Positions 34,223 to 43,384 of a stretch of DNA of 64,000 bases are shown here, in pieces (positions within the stretch are counted from its first letter, which is position 1; the number at the start of each line of letters is the position of its first letter). This DNA comes from Steromphala cineraria (taxonomy: Eukaryota; Mollusca; Gastropoda; Trochida; Trochidae): positions 56,355,582 through 56,419,581 of the forward strand of contig OU744735.1 of NCBI GenBank assembly GCA_916613615.1, given 5' to 3'. Made by a program: the position numbers and the translations under genes. Below the pieces are notes generated by a model. That model saw nothing but the letters and a program-made list of their open reading frames with translations, did no database searches and had not been told where the DNA came from.

Positions 34223-35648
34223 TAGGAATCAAATTTACACAAAACTTGGCTGACTTATGGGTGATTAATACCAGAAAAAGACTCGAGGAAATAAACAGAC
34301 TATTGGCAGTATGGAGAAAAAGAAATCTAACATTAATAGGAAAAATTACAGTCATAAAGAAATTAGCCCTTTCAAAATTAGTACATATTTTCAGCGCATT
34401 GCCAAATCCTCCAGAAGATTTTATTAAATCTTTGGAACTAATATTTTTTAATTTTATCTGGGATGATAAAAGAGATAAGATAAAAAGAAGCACAATGAAA
34501 AGATTAAAGACTGAAGGAGGATTAGGTATGGTTGATATAAAAACATTTATCTATGCTCTGAAATTATCTACTCTTCGATTGTATTGTAAAAAATCACTTG
34601 AGATTAATCCAAGTGATATTCCTTACAATGATTTTCTCAAATATGGAGCAAATGTTGAGAAATTATTTAATATTAAAAACCCTTTTTGGAAAGATGTTTT
34701 AACAGCTTGGAATACATTTTGTAAACAATTGAATGTTAAGAGGAACAATATTGACAATATCCTTGCAGAGCCGTTATGGCTTAATCATAATTTCAAGAAT
34801 CCTCACCATATTATTAAGCACTGGGCCAATATGAGCATTTTGACCATCAAAGACCTTTGTAATGAACATGGTTTCATGTCTTTTGATGAGTTAAAGACAA
34901 GATACCAAATAAGAGGAACAATACTTGATTATAATTATCTTCTTCACATCTTACCTGAAAATTGGAAATATGTTATCAAACAAAAAAGAAATATATCTTG
35001 TTATAATTTGTTTATCAATGTTTACCAAAGAAATTTGTTGAAAAATGGGAACAATCATTTAATGACTGTGAATTTGACTGGCACAATACATTTAATTTCT
35101 ATAGACATGGCCTCAAAGATGTTAAACTTCTTGATTTTCAATACAGATTTTTACAAAAAGTAATATATACAAAAAAAGAACTGTTGAAAATGAATCTCAT
35201 TGACAATGAGTTATGTAGTTTTTGCAATGCTGTTTCTGAGAGTATTTGTCATGTTTACTGGGACTGTTGCGAAACCATGAAGTTTTGGAGAGAACTTGAA
35301 CTTTGGATTAATAATTACTTCCCGCAGAAGATAAATTTCTCTAAATACTTGATTTGGTTCGTTACACTCCATAAAAATGTGTTAATGACCCAAATCATTA
35401 TCTCTGCCAAAAAATATATCCACTTATGTAAAATTAGATATATGATTCAAAAATTAGATCATTACAAAAAACAATTAAAACAGATATTTCTGGTTGAAAG
35501 ATTTTTTTTCATAAGAAATAATGAAACTGAAAAATTCCACAATAAATGGTGACCGTTCATCCCATTATTCAACATCCAACTATGATTTCTGTACCTTGTT
35601 TTGATGTCAATATGCAAATATATATGACTGTGTAACCATCTGGGAACA

Positions 35649-35679
<31 letters not shown>
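34215..35679 (+). pseudogene. 5'-truncated L1/Tx1-like LINE with poly(A) tail
   Basis: The first frame (34219-35163) encodes RNLTLIGKITVIKKLALSKL, FNFIWDDKRDKIKRSTMKRL and GGLGMVDI, the conserved region after the RT in L1/Tx1-clade ORF2. After a frameshift near 35030 a second frame continues through FNDCEFDWHNTFNFYR to NELCSFCNAVSESICHVYWD, a C-x2-C...H-x4-C-type zinc motif. The element ends in (A)29 at 35651-35679. RT and endonuclease are missing, as expected for 5' truncation during target-primed insertion. Confidence 0.85.
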
Positions 35680-35681
<2 letters not shown>

Positions 35682-35739
35682 ATGTTGCATTTCGAGTCTT
35701 TCATTTTGCGCTGTCAGGGCCATAGTTAAAGCAGTTGGA

Positions 35740-35948
35740 AAGCAGGGACCACCTTTTTGATAAGGATAATCTAGGAAGGCGGTGTTGAAAGCAGGGGCCA
35801 CCTTTTTGATAAGAGAATCTAGGAAGGCGGTGTTTAAAGCAGGGGCCACCTTTTTTATAAAGAGAATCTAGGAAGGCGGTGTTGAAAGCAGGGACCACCT
35901 TTTACATAAGGCGAATCTTTGAAGGCGGTGTTGAAAGCAGGGGCCACC
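35740..35948 (+). repeat. Minisatellite, about 48-bp unit
   Basis: Four to five units of GGAAGGCGGTGTTGAAAGCA followed by GGGGCCACCTTTTTGATAA. Unit 5 is where the pearl/HINE-like element inserted. Confidence 0.85.
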
Positions 35949-35953
35949 TTTTT

Positions 35954-36282
35954 AGCTCATCAGGTCTGAAAGACCCGATGGGCTTATGGCATGGCATGGC
36001 GTCCGGCGTCCGCCCGTCCGTCTGTCCGTCCATCCGTAAACTTTTCACATTTTCGACCAAAATGGGGTCACAGGGGTCAAAACTTTAAAAACCTATTTTC
36101 ATCTTCTTCTCCAGTTCCAAAAGGTCTAGAGAGCTGAAAAGTTGTGAGTAGACCTTTTGGCCAATGAAGATTCCAAATTGTAGATTTGGTTACCCCATGA
36201 GCCCATATGGGGTCACAGGGGTCAAAACTTAAAAACCTATTTCCATTAAATAGTCTGATGAGCTACAGAGCCCATGGCTCTA
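35954..36282 (+). mobile_element. Pearl/HINE-like insertion with an internal empty-site comparison
   Basis: Begins AGCTCATCAGGTCTGAAAGA, has a GGCGTCCG...GTCCGTC microsatellite and one to two core units, and ends TGATGAGCTACAGAGCCCAT GGCTCTA. It sits between two T5 runs inside a minisatellite unit. The uninterrupted unit at 33681-33700 shows the empty site CCACCTTTTTGATAAAG, so the insert is exactly these bases plus five T. Insertion inside a T run fits Helentron-type behaviour. Confidence 0.85.
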
Positions 36283-37120
36283 TTTTTGATAAAGAGAATC
36301 TAGGAAGGCGGTGTTGAAAGCAAGGAGCATTCAGGAAAAGACTGTGAGGAAATGATAGGCAAAGATTAGAACAGCAGTGGAAAATAAGAACGGAGCTTCA
36401 GTAAAAGGAAGGAAAAAGAACCAAGAAGGCAGAAGATCTAACAAATGATATGTGCTGTTATGGCAGAGTGTTGAACAGATTAAAGCACTTAAAATGAAAC
36501 TTGTACTTAAACTCTCACCAACGGACTGAGTTATGGAACAGAGCTATCCAGATCTCAAAATATTTAACCTCTCCAAAAGAACTGAATCTGGAAAATATGT
36601 AAAACATTCAATTGAAGACCTCTCGAAAACCGTCACATTTTTTATTCTAAACTCAATAAAGCACCAGGAGGGTGTTGGCAAACGCAAAGCATACTTTCAA
36701 AGATGATACGAAGGGGTCGGGGAGGATAGTGATAACCCAAACAACTCTACAATCTGAGACAAATATTATTATGTGGACTGCAATATCATTTGTTATCTCT
36801 CCTATCTATTCCACTTCCTCTTATTTAACCACCCCTATTTTATGATATGCCCAATCACGTTTTACCCATTTCGGAAAGAATATAATAAGCCACACACACA
36901 CGGCTCAACACGTGGTCTGATAACCGTATTTTATGAGAAGTAGTTCAGTTGATTACTTAACAGAAAATTAAACATTTAAACCAGGCGCCTGAGTTACAAA
37001 ATCATGATTATATTTCCCTTTTAAAATCTTGTTGGTTTTCACATTCTTTGCGAAATGCCTACATTGAGGGTTTAGTCATGTCAAGCATACCTAGCTATTT
37101 CTCCCAGGGTCGGAATGATT

Positions 37121-37185
37121 TAGTGAGGGAGTGAGTTAATGTTTTACGCCGCTTGGGCAATATTTTAGTCATTAGCGGCGTCGGA
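37121..37185 (+). repeat. Dispersed repeat fragment (GTTTTACGCCGC type)
   Basis: GAGTGAGTTAATGTTTTACG CCGC followed by GGGCAATATT and GCGGCG resembles a short repeat I associate with molluscan sequences. Recognition is from memory and unverified. Confidence 0.35.
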
Positions 37186-37499
37186 ATGTTTTAGAAACTT
37201 TAAAGCAATCATTTGTGTTTCTTTATGATATAATTCATTTGTGTGATTAAATTTAAGTTTTTTAGACATATGACCTGGCGGGGGGAAAATGTGATAACCC
37301 ACAAAATCATCAAGGGGTGGGCAATTAAACCAAGGTGAATCGGTACTTGCTGCAGAATAAACTTGCTCATCTCATTCTTACACATAATACAATGATCCAC
37401 AAATAGAATTACATTTCTTACATAAACTTACAAAAACTGTATTTTTAAGGAAATTTTGAAAACTTATAACTGCATTTTCTCAGTTTCACTTTTTGTGGG

Positions 37500-37735
37500 T
37501 TATCACTATCTTCCCCTACCCCTTCCCAGCTGTGAATGGTCCCTAACCTGAGCGCCACATATGTTGGATGCCGGTTGAATACTCCCCAGCGAGGTGAATT
37601 GGAAAAATGATCGGACGGTGAAAGAATGCCATTGATCAAGGGAAACAACAAGCGCCTTGAGTAACCACGAGTGGATGGATATGTGCGCTATATAAATATT
37701 CATATACTAATAAATAATAATAATATAATATACAT
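37500..37735 (+). repeat. SINE-like repeat with GCGCTATATAAAT tail
   Basis: CAGCTGTGAATGG, then CAAGCGCCTTGAGTAACC, then GTGCGCTATATAAATATTCA and an AATAATAAT tail. This order of motifs is characteristic of widespread invertebrate SINE 3' regions. No clear Pol III boxes remain. Confidence 0.45.
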
Positions 37736-37989
37736 GTAACCCCTGGGTTTCTCCCCTTGTGCAATGTTTAGAATGACAATGTTCAAGCAATCTATGCCTA
37801 CAATCTGAGTATTGATTTTCAAAATGGAGACCTAACAAGTTTAATTCAGCCATATCCTCCGTCACATCAAAGGCAGATGATTAGTACCTAAACAATGATT
37901 CCTTGCTGTCTAATGAGGAATCCCACGGAGTTGAGTGTTGAGAGCCATCTCCTGCAGATGACAGAGTTGTACAAATATGCACAATAAAT

Positions 37990-38240
37990 TCCCTCCCAGG
38001 ATAAGCCTGACATTAAACTAAATAGCCTTGACAAACCACCTGCCTCATGCAACCGTGAGCAGGCATCTGCAATATCATTACGACACCAAGGAATGTACGT
38101 TGCTGTAATAACTGATGACACTGTTCCCGTAGACATTGAATCATAGTTGCATTAGCAGTTTTCCCCTTATTGATAATAGGGTGAGCTGCAGTTGTCTGTA
38201 TATACAACAACCCGTTTATTCTGCCACAAAGAACCAAACC
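37990..38240 (-). pseudogene. DIRS-like or LTR-type RNase H remnant
   Basis: The minus strand reads, across a frame change, HPIINKGKTANATMIQCLRE and then TATYIPWCRNDIADACSRL. The second resembles the H-I-P-G-x-x-N-x-x-A-D-A-L-S-R block that ends RNase H domains of DIRS and Gypsy retroelements; the first resembles the I-I-N-K-x-x-S run before it. Only about 80 codons survive. Confidence 0.5.
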
Positions 38241-38989
38241 TAAAGAGCAGAAGCAACAATTAGTTAGTTAGTTGACATACAAGAAGTCATTTAGTTAACA
38301 CAACCTTGATCACTGCAATTACAGTATCTTCTGATGCTTGTTTTCCTATTGTAGATTTCTCTGCCACCCATACCGTTGGGCGTAAAAGGGCTCGCATTTC
38401 AATGGCATCATCTATGCATCAAACCGTTAATGTTGTTAGAGTTCTGTCCCTTGCTACTGTAAAGCAGGTTTTGTAAAGCTATTGGCACTTGCTGTACATG
38501 AACGTCTCTCAAATCCTGCAAATAAGTACCCCATCCAAATCCCTCTTCGGCGTTTTGTCTCTGTATTCACTGTCGTAACTCACAACACACTTCCAATTAT
38601 AGTAACCGGTAAAAAAGTAACCGTTGTATTTTAAACATGCCTCTGGGGAACGGAGCTTACCGCTTGAGACGTTAGCATAGTTAGTATAGAGACTGTTAGC
38701 ATACCCCCATGGCTCCAAGGTAATATCTGTAAGTTTAGTTTTTTTTCATTTCATAGTTCAACTTCACACCTTGACCTATATCGATTTCTACATCAATAGC
38801 GCCAATTTTAGGGCAGACAAAATCAGTTATTTTCAAAACCTTAGCACTGTTGCTCGTATGGTGAAACAGCTAGTATTTCATAACTTGGAGTGTGGGCGTT
38901 CAGTTGTTGATTACGAATAGATCAAACACCTGGTGACATATCACTTGCAGGGTCACGAGACTTTCGGTGAAGATTATCACATTCCAATG

Positions 38990-39274
38990 CTATCTCTCTT
39001 TCAAGCCGATGTGCCTTAAGCAATATAACTCTTCTTCCAATCGTTGACATTCTTTCTCTGCTTCCTCGCGCTCTTCGTGGAGGGAACATTGCCCCGTCGA
39101 TCCTTCAGCCTCGTGTGTGCTTTGGTCCGCCATGATGCGAGTCACGTTGTGATTTTGCGGTTCGGCTGCTTTCATGGAGAGTTCGAGAAACGATTCGTCT
39201 ACACACGCCTCTGCAACGAAAATCTCTGCTAATCTATTGCCGGCCCCCGATCTTTTTGGCCGATCAGAAGCCAT
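38990..39274 (-). CDS. Hypothetical 94-residue acidic coiled-coil-like frame
   Basis: A minus-strand ATG at 39274 opens 94 codons: a basic start (MASDRPKRSGAGNR), then a highly charged C-terminal half rich in Glu (EEREEAEKECQRLEEELYCL) that could form a short coiled coil. No splice donor or family was recognised. It may be the first exon of a host gene, or an ORF1 remnant of the retroelement relic below it. Confidence 0.3.
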   Translation of the reverse strand: MASDRPKRSGAGNRLAEIFVAEACVDESFLELSMKAAEPQNHNVTRIMADQSTHEAEGSTGQCSLHEEREEAEKECQRLEEELYCLRHIGLKER

Positions 39275-39451
39275 AATTCAAATTTGCCGAAGCAAAAACT
39301 TACTGTGAAGGCGACCTGCGGGTCGAACAATGCTAAGCGAAGCGAAACGCCCTCTGGCGGGAATGGCAAGAAAAGGAGATAATTACAAAAATTTAATTCA
39401 ACTTGAGATAACACTTCAGTATGATTTTGTTAAGTTTATTATTGTTTTGTT

Positions 39452-39770
39452 TATTATACCCCGACGAACGGTCGAGGGTACAAAGTTATACCAACTGTTC
39501 CGTCCGTCCTTTTGTCCGTCCTTTCGTCCGTCCGAGGAATTTTTTCCAACCTATTACGGAAAACTATTCATCTGATTTGTACAAATTCTTCCCATGGTTC
39601 TACTCTACAAGGTGTGCAGAGCCAAAGTACAACCAATTTGAATTTTGATGTTGAACTTAATTTCATCGTCAGAAATTGTCCGACAATTTGCAGAAACACT
39701 TTCCATCTGATTCGTTTCAAATTTTGCACACGTATTCTGACGTACTAGGACGTACTATTAATTTTTGATT
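39452..39770 (+). mobile_element. Pearl/HINE-like repeat fragment (5' hairpin type)
   Basis: TTATTATACCCCGACGAACG GTCGAGGGTA forms a GC hairpin and is followed by GTCCGTCC microsatellite and one core-like unit. This is the same architecture as 48547-50240 with a different core, suggesting a second subfamily. Confidence 0.6.
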
Positions 39771-39777
39771 ATTTTTT

Positions 39778-40145
39778 AGCTCATCAGGTCTGAAAGACCA
39801 GATGGGCTTATGGCATGGCATGGCGTTGGCGTCCGTCCATCCGTAAACTTTTCAGATTTTCGACTTCTTCTCCAGAACCAATGACGCTAGAGAGCTGAAA
39901 TTTGATATGCAGACTCCTTGGCCAATGGGGATTCTAATTGTAGATTTCGTGACCCAATGACCCCAAATGGGGTCACAGGGGTCAAAACCTTAAAAACCTA
40001 TTTTCATCTTCTCCTCAAGTTCAAAAAGGTCTAGAGAGCTGAAAAGTTGTGAGTAGACTCCTTGGCCAATGGGGATTCTTAATTGTAGATTTTGTGACCC
40101 CATGACCCCAAATGGGGTCACAGAGGTCAAAACCTTAAAAACATA
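39778..40145 (+). mobile_element. Pearl/HINE-like host repeat, left part
   Basis: Begins AGCTCATCAGGTCTGAAAGA after a T6 run and runs through two core units to CTTAAAAACA|TA, where the Tc1-like element is inserted. The sequence resumes at 53829 with TATTTTCATCTTCTCC and ends GGCTCTA at 54017, in the order seen in intact copies. Confidence 0.9.
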
Positions 40146-40623
40146 AACTCATCGGCAAAAGAAACTTATCACTTTTTAAATCGAGTTTTGTGATTTATAG
40201 TGCGTGCTATAGGTTTATAGATATGCTCAAAACATTCACCAAAAAGCATTCTGTGGACTAGTAACAATCGTTATTCCATGATTTTTAGTAACTTTCGTGC
40301 AATCACGTAAACGTGAAAAACAGAATAATTGTCATTTATCGTTCTGCACGTGCGAAAGTTTTGAATAAATACAGACGCCTGTTTAAACAATGACGCAGTC
40401 TATAAAGGAACACAAAAGAAGTGCCGAGGCTATCACCACTAGACCGAGGCAGACATGGGGGCGACGCAACGTCAAATTGCTAGAAACGTAAATTGCAGCC
40501 AAGCAACGATCAGCAACTTATTGAATCGTTACCAACAAACAGGCCAGACACAGGACCGTCCAAGATCGGGTCGACCGAGGGTTACGACGGCTGCCGAGGA
40601 CCGACGCATCCGCGTAATACACC
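40146..40623 (+). pseudogene. Tc1-like transposon, left part
   Basis: Left terminus AACTCATCGGCAAAAGAAAC, duplicated target TA at 40144-40145. From 40456 it encodes MGATQRQIARNVNCSQATIS NLL, a helix-turn-helix, then GQTQDRPRSGRPRVTTA (GRPR linker) and RRIRVIH, where the frame is cut by the 12.9-kb insertion and resumes at 53494 or 53506. Confidence 0.85.
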
Positions 40624-40735
40624 AGTCTGATTAAAATCGACTGATTCGAGGGAAAAAAGTGCAAAAATATTATCTCTAGTGGGGTTCGAACTTCAACCAG
40701 CCCGGCTTTCCTCTTATTCACAGTCTAGTGACCCT
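40624..40735 (-). mobile_element. Left end of the large insertion, SINE-like (tRNA-like B-box)
   Basis: Read on the minus strand it contains AGAGGAAAGCC, GTTCGAACCCC (a perfect B-box), AATATTTTTGCAC and finally TCGATTTTAATCAGACTG. The same order is seen in solitary copies elsewhere in the window, so this end either is a SINE or shares ancestry with one. Confidence 0.5.
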
Positions 40736-41133
40736 ATTATCGTGGTAAACTCATTTATGCCTCCAATGCCGACAAGGAATATTCATATTTGCAAAACACA
40801 TCATAGATGAATAAACTAAATACTGAGGCATCTAAAAAGTATTTGTACAAATGTTCAGAAATATTTTACACATTTTCAGTGATCTGAAATATTGAGTATC
40901 ATTTTCATTTTTGAAATATTAACTGCATGTGCAATTAATTAAAAAATGATCCTGTCTTCACGGAATATTGTCAGAGTTTTTTTTTTTTATTTTGTATGTA
41001 AATAGTTTGATAACAAACAGAAATGTATGAAAAGAAAATGTATTAATTGTTTCAAAGATGTTGAATGAAGAATTACATTTACTCCAAAAATAAGACACAA
41101 ACCCTAAAATAATAACCTTTTCGCCAGATTAAA
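40732..41133 (+). repeat. Direct repeat shared with 51844-52246
   Basis: Starts CCCTATTATCGTGGTAAACT and matches the second copy for about 400 bp to ACACAAACCCTAAAAT with moderate divergence. The complete version at 51844-52598 has inverted ends, so this is probably a MITE truncated by the inverted repeat at 41135. Confidence 0.8.
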
Positions 41134-41134
41134 G

Positions 41135-41590
41135 TCATCTTCCGAACGCATCGGGCGAGATATGCATTTACAAGAAATTCATATTCACCCTTGCGACAAC
41201 TCGACGGGAAAGTTGTGACTCTATCAGCGCCCCCTGTAGGACAAACAGAGTAACGTCCCTTGCGTCAGTCAATCTCGAACTCGAAGCGAAATTTAATTTC
41301 TAATTAATCCCTCAGTTACGTTGTTACAACAGTCATAAAAACGATGCGTGAATATAGGTAACCAAAATACTGCATAGAATAAGGCTGTATCTCTCAGTTT
41401 CTATTTAGACATCGCATCGTTTTATTACAGTTTTGTGTGCTCAATTCAAACATATTCTCGCTTTTGATTGGCCTACACCATAGCTCAATAATCAGGCTAC
41501 TTCCTGTCAAAGCTTTCCCTTCGAGTTGTCGCAAGGATGAATATGAATTTCTTGTAAATGCATATCTCGCCCGATGCGTGCGGAAGATGA
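41135..41590. mobile_element. MITE with about 75-bp inverted arms next to the first transposase exon
   Basis: TCATCTTCCGAACGCATCGG, CGAGATATGCATTTACAAGA and GACAACTCGA at 41135-41209 are mirrored at 41514-41590. The centre holds 300 bp without coding signals. The last four bases overlap the ATG proposed for the transposase gene at 41587. Confidence 0.8.
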
Positions 41591-43005
41591 AGAGGACGCT
41601 GCATTCACCATCTGTGCCCTATCCAAAACAGCCGAGGATCTATCCCGAATCACTGGTAATTATTTTCATTTATCATGACTAAAACAAATATTAAATGCTG
41701 AAAGATATTAACTCCTCTACGTTCCATGATATATAAACACAACCATGAATTTCATGAATACATTATCAGTGTGGAAACCTAAATTTGAGAAAATTTTACT
41801 AAATTTATTATTTCAACAGAATAAACTTTAAAATGACTTATGTTCAGTGATATATTTTGGTTATTATATTTTCAGGCAACAAAATCTCCAGGACGTCCAG
41901 TTGTATCAGAATCATGGATTGATACAGGCAGTCCACTTGCTATGGTAAGATGACATTATTATTTAATTTTTAAAACAAAGACAGATATTTCACAAAATAC
42001 TTTCTGTGTGTAATTTTAGAAGAAAAATCATTTATAAAAATAATATCATGAGAAATATAAATAAATGAGTTAGAATAAAAAAACAATGCTCTTCCTTAAT
42101 ACAAAACAATGAATAAGATGCATCTCATTTAGTCATTAATATTAGCTGTTAGATAGATAAAATATCAAATTATGAATATATGGCTTCATCATTTTATGGA
42201 ACTTTTCTTCAAAACATGTCATTACATATGACTGCTGGTTCCATAATAGCTTGTGTTTACCCTATTTTGAATTGCTTTCTCACAGAAATTCCGGCCAACT
42301 CAACCAGCTGCATTGTCACCTAAGAAGGATTTGGTGCCAGACATGGCCCGGTCGCAGAGTGCAGTCTGTATACTTTCATCAAAGGACAAAGAAAGTGAGT
42401 ACAATGATATACTGCTTCCACAATATTAAGCTTCAGAACTCATATCACTCATTATGACACTGTAGCATGATTTGTTGTTTTTCCCTGGATGTCTAGTGTC
42501 AAATTAAGTTTAATTTTCTCATATTTAACTTTTGCTTGAGACCTGTTGATGCTCTAAAACTTAAGTTAATATTTTGAATATTTTATTCCTTGGAACTAGA
42601 ACCACTTGTTTTCAGACTGTGAAGGGTAAGCATTAAAACATACATTTTGCAAAACATGATTTATAACTGTTTAAGGGCTTAAAGGTTGTTATTTGAGGTG
42701 AATATAAAGAACAACTATATTTTGTGTCACATTTGTTTTATAGAAGAGAGCAAATCAGATGAATACCAGATCCCTTTACATGAACTTTTTGGTTTGTAGA
42801 ATTCTTAACCAATGAGAACCTTGTTTTGTACACACTCCTTCACTTTCACTTAGTTTACTGTTAACATGGTGTAAGTCAAATCTTTATATTAATTACTATC
42901 ACACTGTCTCACTGAATTTTATACATAGGATTAGTTTGTTTGTGTACGTTACTTCAGTGTCACATCCTTCTGCAAGAAAGAAACTTGGATTCACTGACCG
43001 TCCAC
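41587..43005 (+). pseudogene. Transposase-like gene, N-terminal exons
   Basis: Five small exons agree in phase: 41587-41655 (MKRTLHSPSVPYPKQPRIYP...), 41876-41944 (ATKSPGRPVVSESWIDTGSP...), 42286-42394 (ending LSSKDKE), 42744-42791 (KESKSDEYQIPLHELF) and 42958-43005 (SHPSARKKLGFTDRP). All have GT/AG borders. They encode a basic, Ser/Pro-rich low-complexity N-terminus of about 110 residues with no recognised domain. Without the last splice the fifth exon would run to a stop at 43028. The donor at CCAC|GTGTTT and the acceptor at 43384 are weak, so the connection to the core exons is tentative. Confidence 0.5.
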
Positions 43006-43025
43006 GTGTTTCTAAGGATAAAGTT

Positions 43026-43125
43026 TAATTTTCATGTTCATTTTTCATGTTTAATTTTTATGTTCATTTTTCATGTTTAATTATCAGTTTTCATGTTCAA
43101 GTTTCATGTTCATATTTCACTTTTT
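43026..43125 (+). repeat. Short tandem repeat (TTTTTCATGTTCA type)
   Basis: Five to six imperfect units of about 13 bp in an intron of the transposase-like gene. Confidence 0.7.
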
Positions 43126-43384
43126 TGTTTAAAAGTTTAATGTTTGTTTCTCAGATTTCATTAATAACTAGATTAACTTGAATGAAGTTCTTCAAATACA
43201 TAAGATCGCTTCTTTTATTAATCAATGTTAAAAAAACATGGTATTTTTTCAAGGTTAGTTTAAATTCTTTAAGATTAATTTGATATAGTATCTAGTTGTT
43301 GTCTACCTGTTCATTTTACCCTAAGAACATAACTTTTCCTCAAACATGGGTAAAACAAAACTGAAATTTCACTTTAATATAAAG

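Larger units (their letters stand above)
35716..36795 (+). repeat. Duplicated block, copy 2
   Basis: Matches 33600-34222 from CAGGGCCATAGTTAAAGCAG to GCAATATCATTTGTT, but is expanded by additional minisatellite units (about 35740-35950) and by a 329-bp insertion at 35954-36282. Beyond 36795 the sequence continues where copy 1 is cut by the LINE. Confidence 0.9.

Noticed and set aside
38509..38718. 69-codon minus-strand frame
   Set aside because: Aromatic-rich but without a recognisable domain or splice borders; not enough to call a gene.
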